Notes: generated from the sequence alone by a model not told the origin. A stretch of 64,000 nt of DNA from Ruixingdingia sedimenti (GCF_031432425.1 NZ_JAVKPH010000019.1:8888-72887), one strand, 5' to 3'; shown: positions 25,274 through 34,768, numbered from the stretch's first letter. Translations and numbers: made by a program.

Positions 25274-25815
25274 CGCGCTTTCGCTATGTCATGGTGACGA
25301 CGGTTGCCACGCTCGGGATCGCCTTTGCCGGATTCGTTCCGACTGCGCCAAGGCTGGTCTGGAACGCATCGGCCAGCGTGCCGATCGGGTTCTATACTGT
25401 CGCACCCGACGACCGGATCGCGGTGCCCGATCTGGTCGCCGTCATCCCACCCGAACCCTTCGCCTCGTTTATGGTCGAGCGCGGCTACGTCGCACGCGAC
25501 GTGCCGCTTCTGAAGCACGTTCTCGGCCTGCCCGGACAGCGCCTGTGCCGCGATGGCCGCGCCATTATCGTCGACGGCGTTCCGCTCGGCGAGGCGCGCG
25601 ACCACGACAGCTTCGGCCGAGACCTGCCGGTCTGGCAGGGCTGTCGCGTCATCGCCGAGGGCGAAGTGTTCCTGATGAACCCGGACGTCGGCGACAGCCT
25701 CGACGGCCGCTATTTCGGCCCGTTCCCCGCCTCGGCGGTGATCGGCCACGCGATCCCGCTTTTCACCGACGAAGACGGCGAGGGCCGCTTTGTCTGGCGC
25801 GCGCCGATGCGGTGA
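25270..25815 (+). CDS. traF: TraF-type S26 signal peptidase
   Basis: The 181-residue protein has one N-terminal membrane segment (residues 5-22) and the S26C catalytic pair: Ser-36 in NASASVPIGFY and Lys-82 in VPLLKHVLGLPG. LMNPDVGDSLDGRYFGP near residue 138 is the conserved C-terminal block. In RP4-like systems TraF cuts and cyclises the TrbC pilin, and a TrbC gene is present at 38915. Start overlaps DUF2840 (ATGA). Confidence 0.88.
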   Translation: MTRFRYVMVTTVATLGIAFAGFVPTAPRLVWNASASVPIGFYTVAPDDRIAVPDLVAVIPPEPFASFMVERGYVARDVPLLKHVLGLPGQRLCRDGRAIIVDGVPLGEARDHDSFGRDLPVWQGCRVIAEGEVFLMNPDVGDSLDGRYFGPFPASAVIGHAIPLFTDEDGEGRFVWRAPMR

Positions 25816-25883
25816 CAGCGCGTCCAGAGCGGGGCCGTTGAGCCGTCCCGCGTCTTCTCCACCGCATAGGAAAGGAGCCTTCC

Positions 25884-26219
25884 ATGGCACAGATCGGCCA
25901 GTTTACCCGCACCCCGTCCGGCTATTCCGGGCGACTCCGCACGCTCTCGCTGGACGTCGAGCTGACCTTCACGCCGTCGGAAAATGCGGACGCCGACAAG
26001 GCGCCTGCCTATCGCATCCATCTCGGCGATGAGTATGGGCCGGAAGTCGGCGCAGGCTGGAAACATTCCGGCGAGCGCGCGGGACCGTTCGTCTCCGTGC
26101 TTCTCGACGATCCAGTTTTCCAGCAGCCGATCCGCGCCCGCCTGTTCCAGTCGGACGAAGACGGCCGCGACTGGGGCTTGCACTGGACCCGCCAAAAGAA
26201 GCGCGACGAGCAGGAGTGA
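25884..26219 (+). CDS. DUF736 protein
   Basis: The 111-residue product starts MAQIGQFTRTPSGYSGRL and contains DKAPAYRIHLGDEYGPEVGA near residue 37, the signature of DUF736. It is a small, mainly beta-strand cytoplasmic protein found in nearly all elements of this type between traF and the lytic transglycosylase. Function unknown. AAAGGAGCCTTCC is a strong ribosome site. Confidence 0.85.
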   Translation: MAQIGQFTRTPSGYSGRLRTLSLDVELTFTPSENADADKAPAYRIHLGDEYGPEVGAGWKHSGERAGPFVSVLLDDPVFQQPIRARLFQSDEDGRDWGLHWTRQKKRDEQE

Positions 26220-26221
26220 TC

Positions 26222-26986
26222 ATGGTCACGTCCTGCATCCGTCCCGCCTCGGGGAGATGTGGCGCCCGCCGCCGCATCCTCCTCCTTCTTCTTTCCGGCC
26301 TGTTCGTCACAGCCATTGCCCCGCTGCCCGGCCTGGCGCAGATCGCCGTGATGGGTCGTGCCGTCGCCGTGCATCCGCACGGCGCCCATATCGAAGAGGC
26401 TTCGCAGCGGTTCGGCATCCCGGCGGCATGGATCATCGCCGTGATGCAGGTCGAAAGCGCGGGCAATATGCACGCCATATCGTCTGCCGGCGCGATGGGG
26501 CTGATGCAGGTCATGCCCTCGACTTGGGCGGAGCTGCGCATCCGCCATGCTCTCGGCCGCGACCCCTTCGAGCCGCGCGACAACATCCTCGCGGGCACCG
26601 CCTACCTACGCGAGATGTGGGATCGCTACGGCAATGTCGCCGCGATGCTCGCGGCCTACAATGCCGGTCCCGGTCGCTACGATGAATACCGCGCGACGGC
26701 TCGTCCGCTGCCTGCCGAGACGCGCGCCTATGTCGCTGCTTTGACGCCGATCCTGCTCGGCGAGCGGCCTTCCGGCAGCGGCTCGACGGTCGCTCCGCCG
26801 CCCGACTGGCGCGAGGCGGCGCTCTTCGTCGCGCGTGAAATCGGCGCTTCCGCTGCCGATCCCGCGTCCCCCGACCGCACGCCGGACGATGCCCCTTCGC
26901 TCGTCCCGGCGGCACCGGACGCACTCACCGCCTTGCAGTCGGAGGGGCTGTTCGTCGCCCGCGATGCCGGTGGGGACCGGCCATGA
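26222..26986 (+). CDS. Lytic transglycosylase (VirB1/TrbN-like)
   Basis: The 254-residue exported protein has a signal peptide (about residues 1-42) and an SLT domain: WIIAVMQVESAGNMHAISSA with the catalytic Glu near residue 75, GAMGLMQVMPSTWAELR, and AMLAAYNAGPGRYDEY. It opens the peptidoglycan locally so that the mating channel can be built. A GTG at 26216 is an alternative start two codons earlier. The C-terminal 90 residues are low complexity, rich in Pro, Ala and Asp. Confidence 0.88.
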   Translation: MVTSCIRPASGRCGARRRILLLLLSGLFVTAIAPLPGLAQIAVMGRAVAVHPHGAHIEEASQRFGIPAAWIIAVMQVESAGNMHAISSAGAMGLMQVMPSTWAELRIRHALGRDPFEPRDNILAGTAYLREMWDRYGNVAAMLAAYNAGPGRYDEYRATARPLPAETRAYVAALTPILLGERPSGSGSTVAPPPDWREAALFVAREIGASAADPASPDRTPDDAPSLVPAAPDALTALQSEGLFVARDAGGDRP

Positions 26987-27084
26987 GCAGCGGCACCGCA
27001 ATTCGCATCCCATCGGGCGCTGGCGTGTCATGGAGGGCGCAGAGGGTGGCGGCAGGCACCACGACCGAAAGATGGCAGGATAAA

Positions 27085-27220
27085 AGCGCGCACGGTGCGG
27101 CTCAGGCGGGCGGTTGTTTTTGCTCATGTTTCTGGCGCGTTTCGCACCGTGCCGCGTTATCGCGCACCGTGTGCTTCGCGTCCATCTTCCTGATTTTCTT
27201 CTCAGTTTTGCACCGTGCGG
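27085..27220 (+). other. Candidate oriT / relaxase operator with GCACCGTGC repeats
   Basis: Between the transglycosylase and relaxase genes the 9-mer GCACCGTGC occurs at 27144-27152 and 27210-27218, as GCACCGTGT at 27164-27172, and inverted (GCACGGTGC) at 27090-27098. The last copy lies 11 bases before the relaxase ATG. Position directly upstream of a relaxase gene and the mixed repeat orientation suit a nic-region or relaxase autorepression site. Confidence 0.45.
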
Positions 27221-27229
27221 GGATGTGCC

Positions 27230-28984
27230 ATGTCCGATGAGCACGAGTTCCGCATCCGTCCGGGGCGCATCCGATCAACTCGTGCGCAGCAAACCCGTCC
27301 TTTCATCGCACAGGCGCTTGCCGCCGCGAAAAAGGCCGGAGGTGGCGTCTCGCGATCCGGCCGCGTCACATCCGGCAATCGTTCCCGCTTCGGGCGCGGC
27401 CAGCGCGCCAGCGTACAGGCCAACCGCCTCATCACCTCCCGTACACGCGGGGCCGTCGTCAAGGCACGCGTCGTTCGCCACATGGCGTCGTCGGCGCCGC
27501 TTGGGGCGCATCTTGATTACCTGCGCCGTGACGGCGTGACCCGAGACGGAGAGAAGGCAAGGCTGTTCGGGCCGGGAACGGAGGATGCCGATGGTCGCGC
27601 TTTCGCGGAGCGCTGCGGTGATGACCGGCATCATTTCCGGTTCATCGTCTCGCCTGACGACGCGCTGGATATGTCCGACCTCCGATCCTTCACCGACGAT
27701 CTTGTCGGCCAGATGGAAAAGGATCTCGGCACGCGCCTCGATTGGGTGGCGGTCGCTCACTGGAACACGGCGCATCCGCATGTCCATCTGATCGTGCGCG
27801 GCACCCGCGACGACGGGCAGGATCTCGTGATTTCCCGCGCCTACATCAAGGAGGGGATGCGGGACCGGGCGCGCGATCTCATCACCCTGGAGCTGGGGCC
27901 GCGCACCGATCTCGACATCCGCCGCAGCCTTGAGGCCCAGGTCGAGGCCGAGCGCTGGACACAGATCGACCGCCAGCTTTTCCGTGATGCCGGCAAGTCC
28001 GGTGTCGTGGATCTCGCACCCCATGCCGACCGACCGCAGGACGAGTTCCATACGTTGAAGGTTGGCAGGCTCCGCACCCTCGAAGTCCTCGGGGTCGCTG
28101 ATCAGATCGGCCCGGCGCAATGGGTGATCAGGCCCGAGGCCGAGACAGTCCTGCGCGAGATTGGTGAGCGCGGCGACATCATCAAGCGTATGCACCGCGC
28201 CCTGACCGAACGCGGCATCGAGCGCGGCTCGGCCAGCTATGTCCTCGCCGGTGAAAGCCTCGACGTTCCGGTCATCGGCCGTCTGGTCGAGCGCGGCCTT
28301 GATGACGAGTTGAAGGGCACCGCCTATGCCGTGGTCGATGGTGTTGACGGCCGCAGCCATCATATCAAGCTGCCGCATCTGGATGCCGCCGGCGACAGCC
28401 CACCCGGCTCGATTGTCGAGCTGCGCGCTTATGAGGATGCGCAAGGTGCGCGCCGTGTCGCGCTTGCCGTCCGCTCCGATCTCGATCTCGGCGCTCAGGT
28501 CGGCGCGTCGGGTGCGACCTGGCTCGACCGGCAGGCCATCGCCCGAGATCCGATTGCGCTTTCCGACAGCGGCTTCGGCGCCGAGGTCCGTCAGGCTCTG
28601 GATGACCGCGCGGAACATCTGATCGGCGAGGGCTATGCCGAACGACAGGGCGGACGCGTGGTCTTTGCGCGCCGGCTGCTCAGCACGCTGCGCAGGCGCG
28701 AACTCGACAGCCTTGCCGAGAAGCTCGCAGGTGAGACCGGCATGTCCTTCGAGCGTGCCGCCAGCGGCGAATATGTCGCCGGTTCTTATCGCCAGCGCTT
28801 CGCGCTCGCCTCCGGCCGTTTTGCCATGATCGAGGGTCCCGGACCCGACGGAGGCCTCGGCTTCCAGCTCGTGCCCTGGTCGCCCTCTTTGGAAAAGCAG
28901 ATCGGCCGTCACGTCTCCGGCGTTGCCCGCGACGATGGCGGTGTCGATTGGGACTTCGGGCGAAAGCGCAGCCTCGGCCTCTGA
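27230..28984 (+). CDS. Relaxase, VirD2-like with DUF3363
   Basis: The 584-residue protein nicks the element's origin of transfer. It has a basic N-terminus, RHHFRFIVSPDDALDM near residue 138, and the metal-binding His cluster HPHVHLIVRGTRDDG near residue 183. The remainder matches DUF3363, including SHHIKLPHLDAAGDSPPGS and GMSFERAASGEYVAGSYRQR. Candidate catalytic Tyr residues lie in the N-terminal domain (DYLRRDG near residue 95). ATG at 27230 is used; GTG/ATG codons slightly upstream are weaker. It is followed closely by traG. Confidence 0.88.
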   Translation: MSDEHEFRIRPGRIRSTRAQQTRPFIAQALAAAKKAGGGVSRSGRVTSGNRSRFGRGQRASVQANRLITSRTRGAVVKARVVRHMASSAPLGAHLDYLRRDGVTRDGEKARLFGPGTEDADGRAFAERCGDDRHHFRFIVSPDDALDMSDLRSFTDDLVGQMEKDLGTRLDWVAVAHWNTAHPHVHLIVRGTRDDGQDLVISRAYIKEGMRDRARDLITLELGPRTDLDIRRSLEAQVEAERWTQIDRQLFRDAGKSGVVDLAPHADRPQDEFHTLKVGRLRTLEVLGVADQIGPAQWVIRPEAETVLREIGERGDIIKRMHRALTERGIERGSASYVLAGESLDVPVIGRLVERGLDDELKGTAYAVVDGVDGRSHHIKLPHLDAAGDSPPGSIVELRAYEDAQGARRVALAVRSDLDLGAQVGASGATWLDRQAIARDPIALSDSGFGAEVRQALDDRAEHLIGEGYAERQGGRVVFARRLLSTLRRRELDSLAEKLAGETGMSFERAASGEYVAGSYRQRFALASGRFAMIEGPGPDGGLGFQLVPWSPSLEKQIGRHVSGVARDDGGVDWDFGRKRSLGL

Positions 28985-29009
28985 CCTCAACCGGAAAGGA
29001 TCTCCGCCC

Positions 29010-30995
29010 ATGTCCGCCACCAAAATCCTCTGGGGACAGATATCCATCGTCTTCCTGATCATCCTCGCCACCACCTGGGGCGCGACGCAATATGTTGCCT
29101 GGAGCCTCGGCTATCAGGCGCAACTCGGGCCGCCCTGGTTCGAGCTGTTCGGCGTGCCGGTCTATTATCCGCCCGCGATCTTCTGGTGGTGGTATTTCTA
29201 CGAAGCCTATGCGCCGCCGATCTTTGCCAAGGGCGGGATCATCGCGGCCTCGGGCGGCTTCATCGCCATCGCGGTCGCCATAGGCATGTCGGTCTGGCGG
29301 GCGCGCGAGGCGAAGGGCGTCGCCACCTATGGCTCGGCGCGATGGGCCTCAAAGCCCGAGGTGAAGGCTGCGGGCCTGCTCGATCCCGATGGTGTGGTCC
29401 TCGGCCGATATGACCGCGAGTATCTGCGGCACGACGGTCCCGAGCATGTGCTGTGTTTCGCGCCGACCCGTTCGGGCAAGGGCGTCGGCCTGGTGGTGCC
29501 GACGCTGTTGACCTGGCCGGGGTCCGCCATCGTCCACGACATCAAGGGCGAGAACTGGCAACTTACTGCGGGGTTTCGTTCACACCACGGCCGGGTGCTG
29601 CTCTTCGATCCGACCAACCCGAAATCCTCGGCCTATAATCCCCTGCTTGAGGTGCGTCGCGGAGAGTGGGAAGTGCGGGACGTGCAGAACATCGCCGATA
29701 TCCTCGTCGATCCCGAAGGCAGCCTCGACAAGCGCAACCATTGGGAAAAGACCTCCCATTCACTCCTTGTCGGCGCGATCCTGCATGTTCTCTATGCCGA
29801 ACCCGACAAGACGCTGGCTGGCGTGGCCAGGTTCCTGTCGGATCCCAAGCGTCCGGTGGACTCCACCCTGCGCGCCATGATGACAACCGCGCATCTGGGT
29901 GAGGCGGGTCCGCATCCGGTCGTGGCCAGTGCGGCGCGCGAGCTGCGCAACAAGTCCGAGAACGAGCGATCGGGCGTGTTGTCGACGGCGATGTCGTTTC
30001 TGGGCCTCTATCGCGATCCCGTCGTGGCCGAGGTCACGCGCCGCTCCGACTGGCGGATCAGCGATATTGTGGCCGGTGATCAGCCAACCACGCTCTATCT
30101 CGTGGTGCCGCCATCCGACATCAACCGAACCAAGCCCCTGATGCGTTTGCTGCTGAACCAGGTCGGCCGTCGCCTGACCGAGGATCTGCAGGCGAATGCC
30201 GGGCGGCATCGGCTGCTCTTGATGCTCGACGAGTTTCCGGCGCTCGGGCGACTGGACTTCTTCGAGACGGCGCTGGCGTTCATGGCCGGCTACGGCCTCA
30301 AGAGCTTCCTGATCGCGCAGTCGCTGAACCAGATCGAGAAGGCCTATGGGCCGAACAACTCGATCCTCGACAACTGCCATGTCCGCGTGAGTTTCGCCAC
30401 GAACGACGAACGCACCGCCAAGCGCGTATCCGACGCCCTCGGCACCGCCACCGAGATGAAGGCGATGAAGAACTATGCCGGGCACCGGCTGTCCCCCTGG
30501 CTCGGGCATCTCATGGTGTCGCGTTCGGAAACCGCGCGGCAATTGCTGACGCCAGGCGAGATCATGCAGCTTCCGCCGCACGAAGAGATCGTCATGGTGG
30601 CGGGCATCCCGCCGATCCGGGCGACGAAAGCGCGCTATTACGAGGATGCCCGGTTTCGGGAGCGCGTGCTGTCTCCACCTGACTTGATGCGCCCCGGAGA
30701 ACCCCGCCCCGACGACTGGACCACGCTTCCGATCCCGGCGCGACCTGGGCCTGCCGAGGATGATGAGGACCGCATGGGGGATGATGAAGATCCGACCGAA
30801 TCCGAACGCCGGTTGCAGCCCGAACTCAGCCGCGTAAAGCCGGTCGAGAAGAAAAAGCCGGTCGAGAACGAGTTCGACTTCGACCCGCCCGATGATGTCG
30901 ACGAGGAGGCTGTCCAGAACCGGCGGATGACCCGGCAGGTGCAGGGGATCGCCCGGCAGGTCGCCATGGACCCGAACGACGGCATGGATTTGTAG
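29010..30995 (+). CDS. traG: Type IV coupling protein TraG/VirD4
   Basis: The 661-residue ATPase links the relaxase-DNA complex to the mating channel. It has two N-terminal membrane segments (about 8-28 and 70-92), a Walker A motif (FAPTRSGKGVGLVVP, about 150-164) and Walker B (LLMLDEFPALGRLD, about 402). GVATYGSARWAS before the ATPase core is also characteristic. The C-terminal tail is acidic with Glu/Asp/Pro repeats. CGGAAAGGATCTCCGCCC leads to the ATG at 29010. Confidence 0.93.
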   Translation: MSATKILWGQISIVFLIILATTWGATQYVAWSLGYQAQLGPPWFELFGVPVYYPPAIFWWWYFYEAYAPPIFAKGGIIAASGGFIAIAVAIGMSVWRAREAKGVATYGSARWASKPEVKAAGLLDPDGVVLGRYDREYLRHDGPEHVLCFAPTRSGKGVGLVVPTLLTWPGSAIVHDIKGENWQLTAGFRSHHGRVLLFDPTNPKSSAYNPLLEVRRGEWEVRDVQNIADILVDPEGSLDKRNHWEKTSHSLLVGAILHVLYAEPDKTLAGVARFLSDPKRPVDSTLRAMMTTAHLGEAGPHPVVASAARELRNKSENERSGVLSTAMSFLGLYRDPVVAEVTRRSDWRISDIVAGDQPTTLYLVVPPSDINRTKPLMRLLLNQVGRRLTEDLQANAGRHRLLLMLDEFPALGRLDFFETALAFMAGYGLKSFLIAQSLNQIEKAYGPNNSILDNCHVRVSFATNDERTAKRVSDALGTATEMKAMKNYAGHRLSPWLGHLMVSRSETARQLLTPGEIMQLPPHEEIVMVAGIPPIRATKARYYEDARFRERVLSPPDLMRPGEPRPDDWTTLPIPARPGPAEDDEDRMGDDEDPTESERRLQPELSRVKPVEKKKPVENEFDFDPPDDVDEEAVQNRRMTRQVQGIARQVAMDPNDGMDL

Positions 30996-30999
30996 GACC

Positions 31000-31428
31000 A
31001 TGACGCAACGCAAGAAGAAGGCGAAGGTCACGATCTATCTCGACCCAGACGTCACCGAGGCGCTGGCTGACTTCGCCGCGCGCCGGGATCGCTCGCAGTC
31101 CATGATCGCCGAAGCCGCCATTGCATCATTCCTTTCACCGGACGATGCCGAGCGACGTGAGGCGATCATCGCCAAGCGTCTCGACCAGATCGACCGTCGC
31201 ATTACGCGGGTGGAACGTGATGTCGGCATCGCCGTCGAGAGCCTGGCGGTGTTCATCCGCTTCTGGCTGATGACGACGCCAGCCCTGCCCGAGCCGGCGG
31301 CGAAGGCGGCCAAGGCCAAATCTGCCGAGCGATATGAGGCATTCATCACGGCACTCGGTCGGCGCCTCGCTCAGGGGCCGAAGCTGCGGCAGGAGATCTC
31401 GGAGGACGTAGCGGGATCGGATAGCTGA
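31000..31428 (+). CDS. CopG/RHH family protein
   Basis: The 142-residue product begins with an RHH DNA-binding pattern (KKAKVTIYLDPDVTEALADF, residues 6-25), followed by a helical, coiled-coil-like middle and a hydrophobic segment (VESLAVFIRFWLMTTPALP). It starts 4 bases after the traG stop and is the usual next gene in these elements. It probably regulates the adjoining trb or tra genes. In this element the copper cargo separates it from trbB. Confidence 0.82.
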   Translation: MTQRKKKAKVTIYLDPDVTEALADFAARRDRSQSMIAEAAIASFLSPDDAERREAIIAKRLDQIDRRITRVERDVGIAVESLAVFIRFWLMTTPALPEPAAKAAKAKSAERYEAFITALGRRLAQGPKLRQEISEDVAGSDS

Positions 31429-31543
31429 CTTGGTGCATATAGTCATGAAGTCAGCCGCAGGCACATGTCGAAGATGAACTTCCTCCATAGGTTTGATGCC
31501 GCAAACAATGGACATTCCCGTGACCAGTGCCTATCTTGCCTAA

Positions 31544-31900
31544 ATGTTCTCGCGCCTCCTCGCCATGCTTGCCGTACTCGCGATCGCCGTCATGACGACG
31601 GTGACTGCTGGGCATGCGGCGCGTCAGGGCGCGGATCCGGATCACACCATGCATGTCAGCAACACGATGCAGGTCGATGCCGGTCATACAGAATCCTGCG
31701 ACGGTGGACGGCACTGCGGATCAGGTGACGTCGCGAGCTGTGAGATACTTTGCGCCGGTGTATCGGTCTTCCTGACCTCGCTCAGCGAAGGGTCTGGCAG
31801 CAATTTTGCGCATGTGAGCCATGACTTGTCGGCTGCTGAAAATGTCGCCAGTCGGGTACCTGGACTGAACGAGCGTCCTCCCAAGCTCCGTCTCCTCTGA
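31544..31900 (+). CDS. Small exported Cys/His-rich protein of the copper cargo
   Basis: I do not know the family by name. The 118-residue product has a signal peptide (MFSRLLAMLAVLAIAVMTTV...) and then a region rich in His and Cys (HTMHVSNTMQVDAGHTESCD, then HCGSGDVASCEILCAGVSVF). The spacing CxxxC near the end of that region resembles the gene at 35347. Such small proteins flank copper-resistance genes and may buffer periplasmic copper, but this is inference. No strong ribosome site is seen. Confidence 0.5.
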   Translation: MFSRLLAMLAVLAIAVMTTVTAGHAARQGADPDHTMHVSNTMQVDAGHTESCDGGRHCGSGDVASCEILCAGVSVFLTSLSEGSGSNFAHVSHDLSAAENVASRVPGLNERPPKLRLL

Positions 31901-31975
31901 TCGCGCGTCCGGGCTCGGGCCCGCGGCGTCCTGTCGGTGTTGATGAACGGGACCAGCTGTCCCGAGGAGACGACC

Positions 31976-32230
31976 ATGAATACTCTTTCACGACGCGGCT
32001 TTCTTACCGCTGGCGAAGCCATGTCGGGCTATGCGCAGCTCCCTCGCATCGCGACAGCGCAGGGTGCTGCCTCGCTCTCAGGCGCGAGGCGCGACACGGT
32101 CTATGTGCCACCGATGTCGATGGTCGATGTCGCGCTCCACGCCAGCGAGGCGGCGCGCTGGATGCTGCATTGCCACCACATGCCGCATCTCGAAACCGGC
32201 AAGATGACCGAATCCGCAGCCAGCGCATAG
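31976..32230 (+). pseudogene. Internally deleted multicopper oxidase (mini-gene)
   Basis: The open frame encodes 84 residues: an N-terminal twin-arginine-type start (MNTLSRRGFLTAG) and immediately afterwards the C-terminal end of a CopA-like multicopper oxidase (VDVALHASEAARWMLHCHHM, then HLETGKMTESA), which contains the His-Cys-His copper ligands. About 400 residues in between are missing, but the reading frame is intact. A full enzyme would oxidise Cu(I) in the periplasm; this remnant cannot form the cupredoxin folds. GAGGAGACGACC precedes the ATG. It may still be made and exported as a copper-binding peptide. Confidence 0.65.
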
Positions 32231-32271
32231 TCGGGCGATGACCGAGGACAAGACGCCGAGGAGGCGTAAAA

Positions 32272-34659
32272 ATGACCAGCAAGACTGAACACGATCATCA
32301 GCACCACGATCATTCGGCCCACGGCCATGCGCAGGGGCACGCGGCTGCGGCACCGGACAGTGCCCACAAGGTCAAGGACCCGGTCTGCGGCATGATGGTC
32401 GACCCGCATACGACCGCGCACAAGGCCGAACATGCGGGGCGACCCTATTACTTCTGCTCGGCAAGCTGTCACGAGAAATTCCTGGCCGATCCGGAACGCT
32501 ATCTCGACCCCGCCGCCGCGACGGAAAGGGCCGAGCCGGTGCCGGAAGGCACGATCTACACCTGTCCGATGCACCCCGAGGTCCGGCAGGTCGGCCCGGG
32601 GTCATGCCCGATCTGCGGCATGGCGCTGGAGCCGGTGCTGGTCAGCCTCGATGCCGGGCCGAACGAGGAACTGATCGACATGACGCGCCGGTTCTGGATC
32701 GGGCTGGTGCTGACGCTGCCGGTGTTCGTGCTGGAGATGGGCGGCCACCTTCTCAGTCTGGACCACCTCATCAGCCAGCGGACGTCGAACTGGATCCAGA
32801 TGTTGCTGGCGACGCCAGTGGTGCTGTGGGCGGGCTGGCCATTCTTCCAGCGTGGCTGGCAGTCGCTGGTCAACCGCAGCCTCAACATGTTCACGCTGAT
32901 CGCGATGGGCACCGGGGCGGCCTGGGTCTACAGCATGGTGGCGACACTTGCGCCCGGCATCTTCCCAGATGCGTTCCGGCAAGCCGACGGCTCGGTCGCG
33001 GTCTATTTCGAGGCGGCGGCGGTCATCACCGTCCTTGTCCTGCTCGGGCAGGTGCTGGAATTGCGTGCGCGCGAAAGCACCAGCGGCGCGATCCGGGCGC
33101 TCTTGGACCTTGCCCCCAAGACGGCACGGATCATTCGTGACGATGGCACCGAGGAGGAGGTGCAGCTCGATGCAGTTCATGTCGGCGACCGGTTGCGGGT
33201 CCGGCCCGGCGAGAAGGTGCCCGTCGATGGCGAGGTGCTGGAAGGACGCAGCGCTGTCGACGAGTCGATGGTGACAGGTGAGTCGATGCCGGTCACCAAG
33301 GAGGTCGGCGCCACCGCCATCGGCGGCACCATGAACCAGTCCGGCGCGCTGGTGATCGAGGCGAAGAAGGTCGGTCGCGACACCATGCTGTCGCAGATCG
33401 TCCAGCTTGTTGCCGAGGCGCAGCGGAGCCGTGCCCCGATCCAGCGCCTGGCGGATCAGGTCTCGGGCTGGTTCGTGCCGGCGGTGATCGTGGTCGCGGT
33501 TCTCGCCTTCGTCGCCTGGTCGATCTGGGGACCGGAGCCGCGCTTCTCCTTCGGTCTGATCGCCGCCGTGTCGGTCCTGATCATTGCCTGTCCCTGCGCG
33601 CTGGGGCTGGCGACGCCGATGTCGATCATGGTCGGCGTCGGCCGTGGCGCACAGGCGGGCGTGCTGATCAAGAACGCCGAGGCGCTGGAGCATATGGAGA
33701 AGATCGACACCATCATCGTCGACAAGACCGGGACACTGACGGAAGGGCGCCCCGCCGTCACCGCCATCGTGCCGGCGCCGGGGTTCACCGAGGAAGAGGC
33801 GCTGCGGCTTGCCGCCAGCGTCGAGCGAGCCAGCGAGCATCCGCTGGCGCTGGCCATCGTGCGCGCCGCAGAGGAACGCGGTATCGCGACCGCACCGGTT
33901 GCGGATTTCGACTCGCCCACCGGCAAGGGCGCCTATGGCACGGTCGAGGGCAAGCGCATCCCCCTGGGCAACGCCAAATTCCTTGCCGAACAGGGCGTCG
34001 ATGTCGCGCCGCTGGCCGACAAGGCCGACCGGCTGCGCGAGGATGGGGCGACCGCGATCTTCATGGGCGTGGACGACCGCGTCGCCGCGATCTTCGCCAT
34101 CGCCGATCCGGTCAAGCCGTCGACGCCCGAGGCGCTGGCCGCGCTGAAGGCGCAGGGCATCCGCGTGGTGATGCTGACCGGCGACAACTGGACCACCGCG
34201 AAGGCCGTCGCCCGCCAGCTTGGCATTGACGAGGTCGAGGCCGAGGTGCTGCCAGATCAGAAAAGCGCGGTCGTGCAGCGGCACAAGGCGGCGGGCGAGG
34301 TGGTGGCGATGGCGGGCGATGGCGTCAACGACGCGCCGGCTTTGGCTGCCGCCGATGTCGGCATCGCCATGGGCACCGGCACCGATGTGGCGATGGAAAG
34401 CGCCGGCGTCACCCTGCTGAAGGGTGATTTGACCGGCATCGTCCGGGCGCGCAAGCTCTCGGAAGCGGTCATGGGCAATATCCGCCAGAACCTGTTCTTC
34501 GCCTTCATCTACAACGCATTGGGTGTGCCGGTCGCCGCCGGGGTGCTGTATCCGTTCTTCGGCATCCTGCTGTCGCCGATCATCGCTGCGGCGGCCATGG
34601 CGCTGTCCTCGGTCAGCGTGATCGCCAATGCAGCAAGGCTGCGGAGGGTGAAGCTGTGA
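32272..34659 (+). CDS. copA: Copper-exporting P1B-type ATPase with His-rich and YHS N-terminus
   Basis: The 795-residue pump exports copper (probably Cu(I)) from the cytoplasm. Domains in order: His-rich leader (residues 1-25), YHS metal-binding domain (DPVCGMMVDPHT to FCSASCHEKFL, 37-75), a second metal-binding segment (YTCPMHPEV to CPICGMALEP, 98-125), membrane segments, TGES loop, the CPC motif (CPCALGLATP, about 440), phosphorylation site DKTGTLT (about 484), SEHPLA, and GDGVNDAPAL. No classical N-terminal HMA domain is present, as in CopB/ActP-type variants. GAGGAGGCGTAAAA precedes the ATG. Confidence 0.92.
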   Translation: MTSKTEHDHQHHDHSAHGHAQGHAAAAPDSAHKVKDPVCGMMVDPHTTAHKAEHAGRPYYFCSASCHEKFLADPERYLDPAAATERAEPVPEGTIYTCPMHPEVRQVGPGSCPICGMALEPVLVSLDAGPNEELIDMTRRFWIGLVLTLPVFVLEMGGHLLSLDHLISQRTSNWIQMLLATPVVLWAGWPFFQRGWQSLVNRSLNMFTLIAMGTGAAWVYSMVATLAPGIFPDAFRQADGSVAVYFEAAAVITVLVLLGQVLELRARESTSGAIRALLDLAPKTARIIRDDGTEEEVQLDAVHVGDRLRVRPGEKVPVDGEVLEGRSAVDESMVTGESMPVTKEVGATAIGGTMNQSGALVIEAKKVGRDTMLSQIVQLVAEAQRSRAPIQRLADQVSGWFVPAVIVVAVLAFVAWSIWGPEPRFSFGLIAAVSVLIIACPCALGLATPMSIMVGVGRGAQAGVLIKNAEALEHMEKIDTIIVDKTGTLTEGRPAVTAIVPAPGFTEEEALRLAASVERASEHPLALAIVRAAEERGIATAPVADFDSPTGKGAYGTVEGKRIPLGNAKFLAEQGVDVAPLADKADRLREDGATAIFMGVDDRVAAIFAIADPVKPSTPEALAALKAQGIRVVMLTGDNWTTAKAVARQLGIDEVEAEVLPDQKSAVVQRHKAAGEVVAMAGDGVNDAPALAAADVGIAMGTGTDVAMESAGVTLLKGDLTGIVRARKLSEAVMGNIRQNLFFAFIYNALGVPVAAGVLYPFFGILLSPIIAAAAMALSSVSVIANAARLRRVKL

Positions 34660-34768
34660 TGTTGGCGGAGCCATCAGCCGGCCCGCACGGGCGCCGGCTC
34701 ACCCCTTTCCTGCGTCGCGCCCGGACCCTGACGGCGAGACAATCCAATCCATGCAACGAGGTTTGACG

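Noticed and set aside
26983..27240. 85-codon open frame overlapping the transglycosylase stop
   Set aside because: Although coupled by ATGA, it covers the repeat region before the relaxase and has no protein-like pattern; the repeats explain the region better.
27275..29074. 599-codon open frame opposite the relaxase
   Set aside because: Shadow of the relaxase gene, which has recognisable His motif and DUF3363 blocks.
32602..34674. 690-codon open frame opposite the copper ATPase
   Set aside because: Composition follows the third-codon GC bias of the ATPase on the other strand and has no motif.
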